A DNA stretch of 64,000 nt from Flavobacteriaceae bacterium UBA1682 (lineage in GTDB: Bacteria > Bacteroidota > Bacteroidia > Flavobacteriales > Flavobacteriaceae). Position 1 is the stretch's first letter. Each line of letters opens with the position of its first letter. Shown here one piece after another: positions 51,049 through 60,128 of this stretch. The DNA lies in NCBI GenBank assembly GCA_002320285.1, contig DCKE01000001.1, positions 168,071 to 232,070 on the forward strand, written 5' to 3'. The notes below the pieces were generated by a model. It was not told the origin of the DNA. It searched no databases and saw nothing but the letters and a program-made list of their open reading frames with translations. The position numbers and the translations under genes are program-made.

Positions 51049-52401
51049 TTAGAAACCAAGAATTACTTTAGCAATTGAAAAGTAAATCAAAATACCAAAA
51101 ATATCATTACTTGTGGTGATAAACGGACCAGTTGCCAGGGCCGGATCAATACCGTATTTATTTAAAAGTATCGGAACAAAAGTACCGATTAAACTAGCGA
51201 TTACGATGACGCTGATCAAGGCTATGGATACCGTTATTCCAATAATATAATCTACATTCAGTAAAAAGTGGCTACCGAGCATTAAAAGTATGGCAAGTAA
51301 AAACCCATTAAACAAACTCAAGGTTACTTCTTTTAGTAGGCGCCTCCAAATTGATCCGGTGATCGTATTATTGGCTAATCCTTGAACGATAATCGCTGAT
51401 GACTGCACACCGACGTTACCTGCCATAGCCGCAATTAGGGGGGTGAAAAAGAATAAAATCCGAAACTTTTCCATAGCTCCTTCAAAGCTTCTGGTAACAT
51501 TCACAGCAACAAAGCCTCCAATCATCGCCAAAATTAACCAGGGAATGCGCGCTCGGGTCAATACCAGTATACTGTCATTGGCTTCTACGTCTTGAGAAAT
51601 ACCTGCGGCTAGCTGATAATCCTTATCAGCCTCTTCTTTGATCACGTCTAAAACGTCATCAATCGTAATTCTACCTAACAATCGACCCATTTCATCAACG
51701 ACAGGAATCGCTTCCAAATCGTATTTCTGCATGATACGTGCCACCTCAATGTCTTTGGTGTTCACATTTACCGAATCTACTTTGGGTATATAGACATCAC
51801 TGATATGACTCGTCGTTGAGGTAGTCAACAAATCTTTTAAAGATAGCCGTCCTTTTAAACGGTTTTCATCATCAACGACATAAATAGAATGGACTCGTGA
51901 TACGTGTTCCGCCTGTTTGCGCATTTCTTTTACACAGGTCAAAACCGACCAGTTTTCATTGACTGAGACCAACTCCTTACCCATTAATCCACCTGCAGTA
52001 TCCTCGTCATATCGAAGTAAATCGACTATATCTTTAGCGTGCTCTAAGTCTTCCAACTCAGAGATAACCTCTTGTTTTTTGTCTGCGGATAACTCAGAGA
52101 TAATGTCTACTGCATCATCCGTGTCCAGTTCATCTAATTCTTCTGCAATTTCTTTTGCAGAAAGGTTGCTTAAAATCTTTTCACGTACTTCTTCATCGAG
52201 CTCTAAAAGAATCTCTGAAGTAACTTCGCTATCTAAAATATTAAAAATATAACTAGCACTTTCCTGAGAAAGCTCGTTCATGATTTCGGCAATATCAGCA
52301 TAGTGGATCTCTTTTAGCTGATCTAAAAGTTCCTGTTCTCTTCCTTCAGAAATTAAATTTTCAATTTCCTGGATAGATTCTTTACTGATTTTAAATTCCA
52401 T
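51049..52401 (-). CDS. mgtE: Magnesium transporter MgtE
   Basis: Encodes 450 aa. Cytoplasmic MgtE_N superhelical domain (about 10-130: LDELDTDDAVDIISELSADK), a CBS pair (about 135-255: YVVDDENRLKGRLSLKDLLTT, VVDEMGRLLGRITIDDVLDV) and five membrane helices (about 285-450) with the pore sequence region NVGVQSSAIIVQGLA and ATGPFITTSNDIFGILIYF. The N and CBS domains gate the Mg2+ channel by sensing internal Mg2+. It overlaps the rsmA stop by 11 bp and is the second gene of that operon. Confidence 0.97.
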   Translation of the reverse strand: MEFKISKESIQEIENLISEGREQELLDQLKEIHYADIAEIMNELSQESASYIFNILDSEVTSEILLELDEEVREKILSNLSAKEIAEELDELDTDDAVDIISELSADKKQEVISELEDLEHAKDIVDLLRYDEDTAGGLMGKELVSVNENWSVLTCVKEMRKQAEHVSRVHSIYVVDDENRLKGRLSLKDLLTTSTTSHISDVYIPKVDSVNVNTKDIEVARIMQKYDLEAIPVVDEMGRLLGRITIDDVLDVIKEEADKDYQLAAGISQDVEANDSILVLTRARIPWLILAMIGGFVAVNVTRSFEGAMEKFRILFFFTPLIAAMAGNVGVQSSAIIVQGLANNTITGSIWRRLLKEVTLSLFNGFLLAILLMLGSHFLLNVDYIIGITVSIALISVIVIASLIGTFVPILLNKYGIDPALATGPFITTSNDIFGILIYFSIAKVILGF

Positions 52402-53170
52402 CGGCAGTTATTTTCTGGGTGAGGTATATAAATTGTTCTACATCAAGTTGTTCAGGTCGTAGATTAAAAATTTCGTCAGCACGCAATTCCTCCGAAAGAT
52501 TTAACGATTTTAAGCTGTTTCTCAGGGTCTTTCTACGTTGGTTAAAAGCTGTTTTTACTACGGTGAAAAAGCGTTTTTCGTCACACGGTAAGCTGTAGTT
52601 CTCTTTCCTTTTCATTCTCAATACTCCTGACTTCACTTTTGGAGGTGGACTGAAAACCGTTTCTGATACCGTAAAAAGGTATTCGGTTTCGTAAAAAGCT
52701 TGCGTCAACACAGATAAAATTCCGTAAGCTTTAGTTCCCTTTTTCTCGCAGATACGCTGTGCAACTTCTTTTTGAAACATACCCGAAAACTCCGGTATAA
52801 ATGCACGAAGCTCCAAAGTCTTAAATACAATCTGAGTAGATATATTATACGGAAAGTTTCCGATGATGGCAAATTGTTCTTGATTCATTGCTGAGGTAAT
52901 GTCGAAACGCAAAAAATCTTCACTATAAATATGATTGTGAAGTTTGGGGTAATGCGTGTTCAAAAACTCTACAGAGTCTCGATCGATTTCCACTACAAAG
53001 GTTTCTACGGGTTTGTCTAATAAATATTTCGTCAACATTCCCATTCCTGGACCGATTTCCAATATTTTATTATATCCTTCTAGACGTAAGGTATCAGCAA
53101 TTTGTTTTGCAATGCTCTCGTCAATCAAAAAATGCTGGCCTAAATGTTTCTTGGCTCTTACTTTGTCCAT
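52391..53170 (-). CDS. rsmA: 16S rRNA dimethyladenosine transferase (KsgA)
   Basis: Encodes 259 aa. Methylates two adjacent adenosines near the 3' end of 16S rRNA with SAM during small-subunit maturation. SAM-binding ILEIGPGMGMLTKYLL (38-53), VVEIDRDSVEFL (about 60) and the catalytic IGNFPYNIS motif (about 100-108) are intact. Length is normal. It is upstream of mgtE (11-bp overlap) and 12 bp downstream of the DUF4286 gene, so the three genes form one transcript. Confidence 0.98.
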   Translation of the reverse strand: MDKVRAKKHLGQHFLIDESIAKQIADTLRLEGYNKILEIGPGMGMLTKYLLDKPVETFVVEIDRDSVEFLNTHYPKLHNHIYSEDFLRFDITSAMNQEQFAIIGNFPYNISTQIVFKTLELRAFIPEFSGMFQKEVAQRICEKKGTKAYGILSVLTQAFYETEYLFTVSETVFSPPPKVKSGVLRMKRKENYSLPCDEKRFFTVVKTAFNQRRKTLRNSLKSLNLSEELRADEIFNLRPEQLDVEQFIYLTQKITADGI

Positions 53171-53182
53171 AATGTGAGGAAT

Positions 53183-53494
53183 TTAATGTTCGCTAATAAT
53201 CTCTAATTCGGTTTTGAACGTCAGCATTTTATCGCCGTATAAGCTTTGCGCTTCTTGTTCTAATTTCGCTGCATCTTCTAAGTAAAAGCGGTCTAAGGTT
53301 TCTTTGTCTTTACTGGTAAATTGTACAGAGTAGGTTACTCCACCCATTTCTTCGTTTACGAGAACCTTTACCAAACGGGCAGATTCAAATTTGCCCGTAG
53401 CCAGGGTATCCGCGATGTGTTTGGTTTGCATCCAGTGTATCCATTGATCATGAACGCTTTCGTGGATGTTTATTGTCAGATTGTATACAATCAT
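53183..53494 (-). CDS. DUF4286 family protein
   Basis: Encodes 103 aa. A small ferredoxin-like alpha/beta protein: MIVYNLTINIHESVHDQWIH opening and VTYSVQFTSKDKETLDRFYL segment are typical of DUF4286. No signal peptide, so cytoplasmic. The fold is like dimeric alpha-beta barrel (ABM) proteins; activity unknown. First gene of the DUF4286-rsmA-mgtE unit, a frequent association in flavobacteria by my recollection. Confidence 0.88.
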   Translation of the reverse strand: MIVYNLTINIHESVHDQWIHWMQTKHIADTLATGKFESARLVKVLVNEEMGGVTYSVQFTSKDKETLDRFYLEDAAKLEQEAQSLYGDKMLTFKTELEIISEH

Positions 53495-53596
53495 ATGGAA
53501 AAGTATTTTCGAGGACGCAAGTGTATGGCGAATACATAAGTAAACCTATCGAAATAGGGCATTCCCAAAAAAAACGGTCACTCGTATTTATAAAGA

Positions 53597-53630
53597 CCAA
53601 AGCATCATTTTTTTATCGATGATGCTTTGG
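53597..53630 (-). terminator. Hairpin downstream of serS
   Basis: Perfect 12-bp stem (CCAAAGCATCAT, 53597-53608, with ATGATGCTTTGG, 53619-53630). The following minus-strand T-tract is short (GTCTTTAT), so efficiency is uncertain; position 13 bp after the serS stop supports the role. Confidence 0.75.
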
Positions 53631-53642
53631 GTTATTTGTAGC

Positions 53643-54914
53643 TTAGTCAATCAGGTCGAAACCGGTATATCGACGTAATACTTCTGGAATCACAATTCCA
53701 TCTGCGGTTTGATAATTTTCTAAAATTCCCGCTAGTACACGAGGTAATGCTAGGGAACTTCCATTAAGCGTATGAGCCAAATGATTCTTTCCATCCTGAT
53801 CTCTAAATCTCAATTTTAGACGATTGGATTGGAAGGTTTCAAAATTCGAAACAGAACTGATTTCCAACCAGCGGTCTTGAGCAGTAGAGAAAACCTCAAA
53901 ATCATAGGTCAAGGCAGATGTAAAACCCATATCGCCTCCACATAACCTCAAAATACGGTATGGGAGTTTTAGTTCATCTAGAATTTCTTTAATATGTTCT
54001 ACCATACCTTCTAAGGCTTGGTAAGAATTGTCAGGATGTTCAATACGTACTAGTTCCACTTTGTCGAATTGATGTAAACGGTTTAGGCCTCTTACGTGCG
54101 CTCCATAAGAACCCGCTTCTCTCCTAAAACATGGTGTATAGGCAGTGCAAAGGATGGGTAGTTCGCTCTCTTGGAGGATCACATCTCTATACATATTCGT
54201 TACAGGAACTTCAGCCGTTGGAATTAAGTATAAATCATCAACACCAGCATGGTACATCTGGCCTTCTTTGTCCGGTAATTGTCCCGTTCCAACCCCAGAA
54301 GCCTCATTAATTAAATGAGGAACTTGATATTCGCGGTATCCGGCGTCGGTGTTTTTATCAAGGAAATAAGAGATTAAGGCGCGTTGTAACTTGGCTCCTT
54401 TACCTTTATAAACAGGGAAACCAGCTCCAGTGATTTTGACACCCAGTTCAAAATCAATAATATCGTATTTTTTAGCCAATTCCCAATGTGGAACAGCACC
54501 CTCATGTAAGGTTGGGATGTCTCCTTTTTCGAATATGTTGATGTTGTCATCAGCGCCTTTTCCTTCAGGAACAGTTTCATGAGGGAGGTTCGGAAGCAAG
54601 TATAACTTCTGTTGCAATTGTTCTGTAGTTACACTTAAAACTTCTGTCAGCTCTTTACTCTGTTCTTTATATTGAGCGGTCTTTTGCTTTAAAATTTCCA
54701 CTTTAGCCTTTTCACCACCCTTCATTAACTCACCAATGCTTTTCGATAGTTTATTCGATTCTGCTAAAACGGTGTCTAATTCCACTTGTGTGCTGCGGCG
54801 TTTTTCGTCTAAACCGACCACTTCATTCACCAAATCGGCAACATCAAGATTTCGTTTAGCCAAAGCTTTTACGACCTGTTCTTGATTTTCTCTGATATAA
54901 GCTATCTGTAACAT
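53643..54914 (-). CDS. serS: Serine-tRNA ligase
   Basis: Encodes 423 aa. N-terminal two-helix coiled coil (about 27-110) that binds the tRNA variable arm, then the class II catalytic domain: motif 1 region (GTGQLPDKEGQMYH), motif 2 CFRREAGSYGAHVRGLNRLHQF (split, about 255-275) and motif 3 with NGSSLALPRVLAGILENY (about 380-397). Length is normal. Single minus-strand gene with hairpin after it. Confidence 0.99.
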   Translation of the reverse strand: MLQIAYIRENQEQVVKALAKRNLDVADLVNEVVGLDEKRRSTQVELDTVLAESNKLSKSIGELMKGGEKAKVEILKQKTAQYKEQSKELTEVLSVTTEQLQQKLYLLPNLPHETVPEGKGADDNINIFEKGDIPTLHEGAVPHWELAKKYDIIDFELGVKITGAGFPVYKGKGAKLQRALISYFLDKNTDAGYREYQVPHLINEASGVGTGQLPDKEGQMYHAGVDDLYLIPTAEVPVTNMYRDVILQESELPILCTAYTPCFRREAGSYGAHVRGLNRLHQFDKVELVRIEHPDNSYQALEGMVEHIKEILDELKLPYRILRLCGGDMGFTSALTYDFEVFSTAQDRWLEISSVSNFETFQSNRLKLRFRDQDGKNHLAHTLNGSSLALPRVLAGILENYQTADGIVIPEVLRRYTGFDLID

Positions 54915-55112
54915 GATTAAATAAATTAGTTAATGTCAGCAAATTTAGAAAATACTTTTCTAATCCACGAGCATTAATGCTCTTAGTTCGAATTAACCCG
55001 TTGGTTTTTTTTAAAATTGACTGATTTTTGTTGCAAATTACGTTTCTTTATAGCAATTATGACGAATTGAAAAATATCTTCTTTTACTATTCTTATTTCA
55101 AACTACCGTTTT

Positions 55113-57032
55113 ATGAAAAAAATTACTTTTATTTTTATCTGTTTATTTTCATTACTGGTCTCTGCACAGCAAGTCGACGCTGATGAACGGGCACAGTTGA
55201 TTCTTAAAGAACAAAAGAGTGCGCAAGCAATATTAGAATTTAAAGCGAATCCAAATACACAAAATTACGACATCCTTTATCAGAAGCTCGATCTCAAAGT
55301 GGATCCGGAAAAACATTATATAAAAGGAGTGGTTGAAGCAAAGTTCAGAGCCTTACAGCCTATGACTACGGTGGTTTTTGATCTGTCAAAAGATTTAAAA
55401 GTGGCGTCGGTAAAAGAAGGGAGTAACCTTTTAACCTTTACACAGAATCAGTCGGACGAATTGGTTATTCAGTTAAAGTCGACTTTAGGAGTTGGTCAAG
55501 AGCGCAGTGTAATCATCACTTACGAAGGAGTTCCTCCGAAAAATCAAGAGGCCTTTACGACCAGTGTGCATTTTGGGACACCGATACTATGGACGCTTTC
55601 GCAGCCTTTTGGTGCTAGTGATTGGTGGCCGTGCAAACAAGACTTAGCGGATAAAGTGGATAAAATTGATGTTTACATCACCGCACCAGCGGTTTATAAA
55701 TCTGTAGCAAATGGTTTAGAAATAAGCCAAATTAACCATAACGATGGAACAGCTACGACCCACTTTCACCATGGATATCCAATTCCAGCTTATTTGGTAG
55801 CCATCGCGGTCACTAATTATCAAATCTATCTTCAGAATGCAGGAACTGCTCCAAATCAGTTTCCGATTGTCAATTACATATATCCTGAATACTATAATAG
55901 TGTGGTACCGCAGCTGCAACAAACGGTGCCGATTATGAATTTGTTTGAATCCTGGTTTGGGACCTATCCCTATGCCGATGAAAAATATGGGCATGCCCAA
56001 TTTGGATGGGGTGGCGGTATGGAACACAGTACGGTCTCGTTTATGGGCGCATTTACCCAGGGTTTAATCGCTCATGAATTGGCGCATCAATGGTTTGGCA
56101 ACAAAGTGACCTGTGGAAGTTGGCAAGATATTTGGCTTAATGAAGGGTTTTCGGAATATGCCGCCGGAATGATCGTTGAAAATATACAAGGGGAAAATCA
56201 GTTTAAAATGTGGAAGCAGAATTTGATCAACAGTGTGACTTCTCAGAGTGGGGGCAATTTATATCTCACACCGGTTCAAGCCTTAAATGCAGATCGGATA
56301 TTCAGCAGTAGGATCACATACAATAAAGGGGCGATGGTGGTACATATGTTGCGATATATATTGGGTGACCAGGCTTTTTTTGCTGGGGTAAAAACCTATT
56401 TAAAGGATGCTAACTTAGCATACAAACACGCCTATACACCAGATATTAAAGCACATCTAGAAGCGGCCTCTGGTAAGAGTCTTGCCGCTTTTTTTGATCA
56501 ATGGATTTACGGTGAGGGTTATCCTATTTATGATGTAGAAGCTCAGCAAAATGGGAAAAAGATTACTTTAACGGTAAAACAGACGACATCATCGAGTGCA
56601 GTTGGGTTTTTTGAAATGCCTTTGGAAGTGAAATTGGTGGGTACAAAAGGAGCTACTCAAACCTATGTGCTTCAAAATACTCAACCGACTCAGGTCTTTG
56701 AAGTAGAGGCTGATTTTCCAGTTGCCGCTGTCGAAATAGATCCAAATAGGAATATCATTACAACCATCAATACCGGGACTTTATCTGCAGTGAGCATACC
56801 GTTTAACAAAGAAGCTATATCTGTTTACCCCAATCCAACTTTTACAGAGATCAATATAGATATGAGGGATGATGAGGTATTGACTAAAGTCGACCTTTTT
56901 GATGATAAAGGGGCCTTGGTAGGCAGTTTTAAGGAAAAGCAATTCTCAATAGCGCATTTATCAAAGGGAAAATATCTGTTGGAAATAGCGACAAACACAG
57001 GTTTTTTTCATAAATCTATTATAAAACTGTAG
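55113..57032 (+). CDS. M1-family aminopeptidase with T9SS C-terminal sorting domain
   Basis: Encodes 639 aa. Signal peptide MKKITFIFICLFSLLVSAQ. Gluzincin domain: GWGGGMEHST (exopeptidase GxMEN-type motif), zinc site His321-Glu322-xx-His325 (IAHELAHQWFG) and third ligand Glu344 (WLNEGFSEY). It lacks the C-terminal ERAP-like domain; instead the last about 75 residues (from ISVYPNPTFTEINI) form a type A T9SS sorting domain with the family's YPNP start and KGKYLLEI...KSIIKL end, so it is exported to the surface or outside through type IX secretion. It releases N-terminal residues from peptides. Start fits the signal peptide. Confidence 0.95.
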   Translation: MKKITFIFICLFSLLVSAQQVDADERAQLILKEQKSAQAILEFKANPNTQNYDILYQKLDLKVDPEKHYIKGVVEAKFRALQPMTTVVFDLSKDLKVASVKEGSNLLTFTQNQSDELVIQLKSTLGVGQERSVIITYEGVPPKNQEAFTTSVHFGTPILWTLSQPFGASDWWPCKQDLADKVDKIDVYITAPAVYKSVANGLEISQINHNDGTATTHFHHGYPIPAYLVAIAVTNYQIYLQNAGTAPNQFPIVNYIYPEYYNSVVPQLQQTVPIMNLFESWFGTYPYADEKYGHAQFGWGGGMEHSTVSFMGAFTQGLIAHELAHQWFGNKVTCGSWQDIWLNEGFSEYAAGMIVENIQGENQFKMWKQNLINSVTSQSGGNLYLTPVQALNADRIFSSRITYNKGAMVVHMLRYILGDQAFFAGVKTYLKDANLAYKHAYTPDIKAHLEAASGKSLAAFFDQWIYGEGYPIYDVEAQQNGKKITLTVKQTTSSSAVGFFEMPLEVKLVGTKGATQTYVLQNTQPTQVFEVEADFPVAAVEIDPNRNIITTINTGTLSAVSIPFNKEAISVYPNPTFTEINIDMRDDEVLTKVDLFDDKGALVGSFKEKQFSIAHLSKGKYLLEIATNTGFFHKSIIKL

Positions 57033-57071
57033 TGTAAATTAAAATAAGTGTAATTAGTAAAACTAATATTT

Positions 57072-57079
57072 TACTTTTG
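57072..57079 (+). promoter_or_regulatory. -7 element upstream of rseP
   Basis: TACTTTTG, exact consensus, 30 bp before the ATG. A weak -33 (AGTG, 57047-57050) lies 21 nt upstream. Confidence 0.5.
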
Positions 57080-57109
57080 TCAGAATATTATCGAATTTAA
57101 AAACTGAAA

Positions 57110-58453
57110 ATGGAAATAGTAATTAAGCTTTCTCAATTCTTATTGAGCTTATCTCTTTTAATTGTATTGCATGAATTGGGACATTTTATTCCCGCTAAAA
57201 TATTCAAAACTAGAGTAGAAAAATTCTACTTGTTTTTTGACGTAAAGTTTTCTTTGTTTAAGAAAAAGATTGGTGACACAGTTTATGGTATTGGTTGGTT
57301 GCCATTAGGTGGCTACGTGAAAATATCGGGCATGATCGATGAGAGTATGGATAGTGACCAGATGAAACAGGAGCCGCAACCCTGGGAATTTCGTTCCAAA
57401 CCGGCTTGGCAACGATTGATTATTATGTTAGGAGGGGTGACGGTGAATTTTATCTTAGCTTTTGTTATATATATCGGAATGACCTACTATTATGGTGAGT
57501 TGTTTATTAAGAATGAGAATATCAAAAAGGGTGTATGGGTAGTTTCCCCTGCCTTGGAAAAAGCAGGAGTGCAAACTGGGGATAAGATTGTTGCCGTTGA
57601 CGGTAAGAAGATTGAAACTTATAATGAAATCAACGGGAAACTGTTGATGGGAAAAGAGGTGCTTGTTGAACGAGATGGTCAGCAGAAAACAGTTGCGTTT
57701 CCTGTAGATTTTATCGATCAAATTATGCAAAACAAAACTCAGGGCTTAGTAGCTCTTCGAATTCCGTTTATTATTGCAGGAGCGCCAGAGGATAGCGAAA
57801 ATGCTAAGGTTTTTGAACTTAAAGATCAAGTAACTTCGATTGCGGGACAACCCATTGAATTTGCAGATCAAGTTCAGGCTGTTTTAGATCAGCATAAAGG
57901 GGAAACGGTGGCTGCTACGGTTTTGCGAAATGGCGAAAAGAAAGATTTGACGGTAAAAGTCAATGAAGAAGGGAAGTTGAATATGGTTTTTGCCGGAGGA
58001 CTAACCTATGCTAACCTAGAGCAACTGGGGCTTTATGAATTCAATAAAGAACAATATGGACTTTTAGAATCCATTCCAATTGGATTAAATAAAGGAAAAG
58101 AGAAATTGGTGGATTATGGAAAGCAATTGAAAATGATTGCTTCTCCTGAAACTGGAGCGTATAAAGGAGTAGGAGGTTTTAAAGCTATTTTTGATATTTT
58201 CCCAAGTTTTTGGAGCTGGGAAGCATTCTGGAGTATCACAGCTGTTTTGTCAATTATGCTTGGAGTAATGAACCTTTTGCCTATTCCCGCACTTGATGGG
58301 GGGCATGTGATGTTTTTATTATATGAAATTATTACGGGGCGCAAACCGAGTGATAAGTTTATGGAGAATGCGCAAATGGTTGGCTTCTTTATACTTATCG
58401 GGTTGTTGCTGTTCGCCAATGGTAACGATATTTATAAGGCTATATTTAAGTAA
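57110..58453 (+). CDS. rseP: Site-2 protease RseP (M50 metalloprotease)
   Basis: Encodes 447 aa. First membrane helix carries the zinc motif His21-Glu22-xx-His25 (VLHELGHFIPA). Two PDZ domains are expected between helices 2 and 3 (about 125-340; GVWVVSPALEKAGVQTGDKIVAVDG and the QVTSIAGQPIEF segment), and the third-ligand motif is NLLPIPALDGGH (about 390-401). It cleaves transmembrane anchors of anti-sigma factors and clears signal-peptide remnants in the inner membrane. Substrate not identified here. tRNA-Asn copy 2 follows. Confidence 0.97.
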   Translation: MEIVIKLSQFLLSLSLLIVLHELGHFIPAKIFKTRVEKFYLFFDVKFSLFKKKIGDTVYGIGWLPLGGYVKISGMIDESMDSDQMKQEPQPWEFRSKPAWQRLIIMLGGVTVNFILAFVIYIGMTYYYGELFIKNENIKKGVWVVSPALEKAGVQTGDKIVAVDGKKIETYNEINGKLLMGKEVLVERDGQQKTVAFPVDFIDQIMQNKTQGLVALRIPFIIAGAPEDSENAKVFELKDQVTSIAGQPIEFADQVQAVLDQHKGETVAATVLRNGEKKDLTVKVNEEGKLNMVFAGGLTYANLEQLGLYEFNKEQYGLLESIPIGLNKGKEKLVDYGKQLKMIASPETGAYKGVGGFKAIFDIFPSFWSWEAFWSITAVLSIMLGVMNLLPIPALDGGHVMFLLYEIITGRKPSDKFMENAQMVGFFILIGLLLFANGNDIYKAIFK

Positions 58454-58483
58454 GTAAAAAAGAACGAAATTTTCAGAAAAGCA

Positions 58484-58515
58484 TTTGTGTTTTCTGAAAA
58501 TTCGTTCTATATTTG
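58484..58515 (+). promoter_or_regulatory. Promoter of tRNA-Asn (copy 2)
   Basis: TTTG at 58484-58487, 20 nt, TATATTTG at 58508-58515; exact Bacteroidota consensus. Confidence 0.85.
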
Positions 58516-58539
58516 CATCGCAATAAAGGTAACACACCT

Positions 58540-58613
58540 TCCTCCTTAGCTCAGTTGGTTAGAGCATCTGACTGTTAATCAGAGGGTCCTTGGTTCGAGC
58601 CCAAGAGGGGGAG
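58540..58613 (+). tRNA. tRNA-Asn (GTT), copy 2
   Basis: Identical in all 74 nt to copy 1 (28242-28315), with the same acceptor, D, anticodon (GTT) and T arms. The identical block is 80 nt (58536-58615). Own promoter upstream and terminator at 58623. Confidence 0.97.
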
Positions 58614-58622
58614 CAAAATAAG

Positions 58623-58651
58623 AAAGCTAGACGAGAGTCTAGCTTTTTTTG
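58623..58651. terminator. Terminator of tRNA-Asn copy 2, also facing the MACPF gene
   Basis: Perfect 10-bp stem (AAAGCTAGAC, 58623-58632, with GTCTAGCTTT, 58637-58646, loop GAGA) followed by TTTT. The minus-strand tail is also T-rich and lies 15 bp beyond the MACPF stop. Confidence 0.88.
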
Positions 58652-58661
58652 TTTATTGAAT

Positions 58662-60128
58662 TTACAATATATGAATGGTATAATCATCTAAATTGTTAAC
58701 TGTGCCATATATAATATTTGATTTAAAATTGTACTTGATTAGTACATTGTTATTGTTAATTAAGTAGGCTTTTTTTACATTACCTTTTCGAGTAAGTAAG
58801 TATTTTTTATTATTCTCACTATTTATTACGAAAGTGTTTTGAGAGGTTTCCCACGAGGTGATGTTTGTTAAACAACTTTGTATAATTGGTGCTTGTTGTG
58901 CTGGAATATTTATTACAGAGGTATTGATATTTGGGATGCTATTGTTTGTTCCGTCTACAGTTGCCAAATGAATATAACCGTTGTTTTTTGTAGACATTAA
59001 AATTTGTTTTTGGGTAGTGGGGAACGTAGAGCAATCGTAATGAATTAAAAGTTGTCCATCTTCAGGAATTATACTGCCAGCATCTGTGTATTCCGTTGAC
59101 TTCGTATAAATGGTGTTTATGTCTGTTTCTATGTACTTTTTTAGATTTGCCGCTTTTATATCATTATCGGAGATTAAATTGTAAATAGGAATAATGCCTT
59201 GAGGATTGATTTTGGTTAAGGTTATGTTGTTTCCATTGATCGATGACAGCCAGTTTCCCAGTTCGATTTGCGGCATTAAGTTTGGATTGGTAATATCTAA
59301 CATGGAACTTATCGCTGTAAAGGTACTTCCGCCCATGGTTTTATAGGTTAATGACTGTTGGGTAAATTTTGAGAATTCAGAAGTTGAGGTGTTGTTGGAG
59401 CCAGAGACGTCGAGTCCAAAAATTTTTCCCGCGGCAAATTTAACATTGGCACTTCCGGAATTTGCTTTGGTTGCAAGGTTGCTTTGGGCCTTCCCTCTAT
59501 AGAGAATGTTCATTCGGGCTCCGAGTGTGATATTTGTTAATACATGAGTGCCGTATAACTGTACTATTTCTTTAGGGCTTAAACGTTCGATATCTTCTTT
59601 GAAATTTATAGTTAGAAATCTATTATAATCCTCTGCTGGGATTAGTAATTTGAGCTCTTTTTTCTCGATGTTGAATTCGTAACTGGCATAGGTAAAACTT
59701 TCGTTATTAGTAATGTCTTGCGTGAAATTGGCATTTACACTTGCTTTAAATAGACCGAAGAATCCATCGCCGCCTGCAGAAACCTTGGTAATGATGTTTT
59801 TCTTGTATTCTGTCGCGGTGCTTCCGGCGAATAACTCTACGGTTTGATTGTTTATTAGAGATTCTTCAAATCTATTAGGATCTAGTTGAACTATTTTTGA
59901 TACGTCAAAGATTTTTGACTTGCCGTAGGATGCATTGGCATATTCGCCCTTAATGTCGTATCCGTATCCAATTAAATCATATTTGCCATCTCCTGCTGAT
60001 TTTGTGATATTGGCAGTTGTGTCTTGATCAGGTTTGTTGGTCTGTTCATCGTAGTCATTGCTACAGCCTATGGCTAGCATAGCTAAAAAAAAATAAGTTA
60101 AAAATTTCGATTGTTTCATAATAGACAT
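58662..60128 (-). CDS. MACPF-domain lipoprotein (BSAP-like pore-forming candidate)
   Basis: Encodes 488 aa; the ATG three codons in (60119, MKQSKFLTYF) is an equally good start. Lipobox Cys22 (MLAIGC) then an acidic SNDYDEQ stretch that fits surface export. The MACPF core runs from about 50 (LIGYGYDIKG) to about 330, with the signature VQLYGTHVLTNI (Tyr192-Gly-Thr-His195) followed by TLGAR and two candidate membrane-inserting helical clusters (about 115-140 and 215-245). A beta-rich C-terminal domain follows (about 340-488). Bacteroidales MACPF proteins of this type (BSAPs) kill related strains; activity here is inferred. It lies next to tRNA-Asn with no immunity gene evident. Confidence 0.82.
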   Translation of the reverse strand: MSIMKQSKFLTYFFLAMLAIGCSNDYDEQTNKPDQDTTANITKSAGDGKYDLIGYGYDIKGEYANASYGKSKIFDVSKIVQLDPNRFEESLINNQTVELFAGSTATEYKKNIITKVSAGGDGFFGLFKASVNANFTQDITNNESFTYASYEFNIEKKELKLLIPAEDYNRFLTINFKEDIERLSPKEIVQLYGTHVLTNITLGARMNILYRGKAQSNLATKANSGSANVKFAAGKIFGLDVSGSNNTSTSEFSKFTQQSLTYKTMGGSTFTAISSMLDITNPNLMPQIELGNWLSSINGNNITLTKINPQGIIPIYNLISDNDIKAANLKKYIETDINTIYTKSTEYTDAGSIIPEDGQLLIHYDCSTFPTTQKQILMSTKNNGYIHLATVDGTNNSIPNINTSVINIPAQQAPIIQSCLTNITSWETSQNTFVINSENNKKYLLTRKGNVKKAYLINNNNVLIKYNFKSNIIYGTVNNLDDYTIHIL

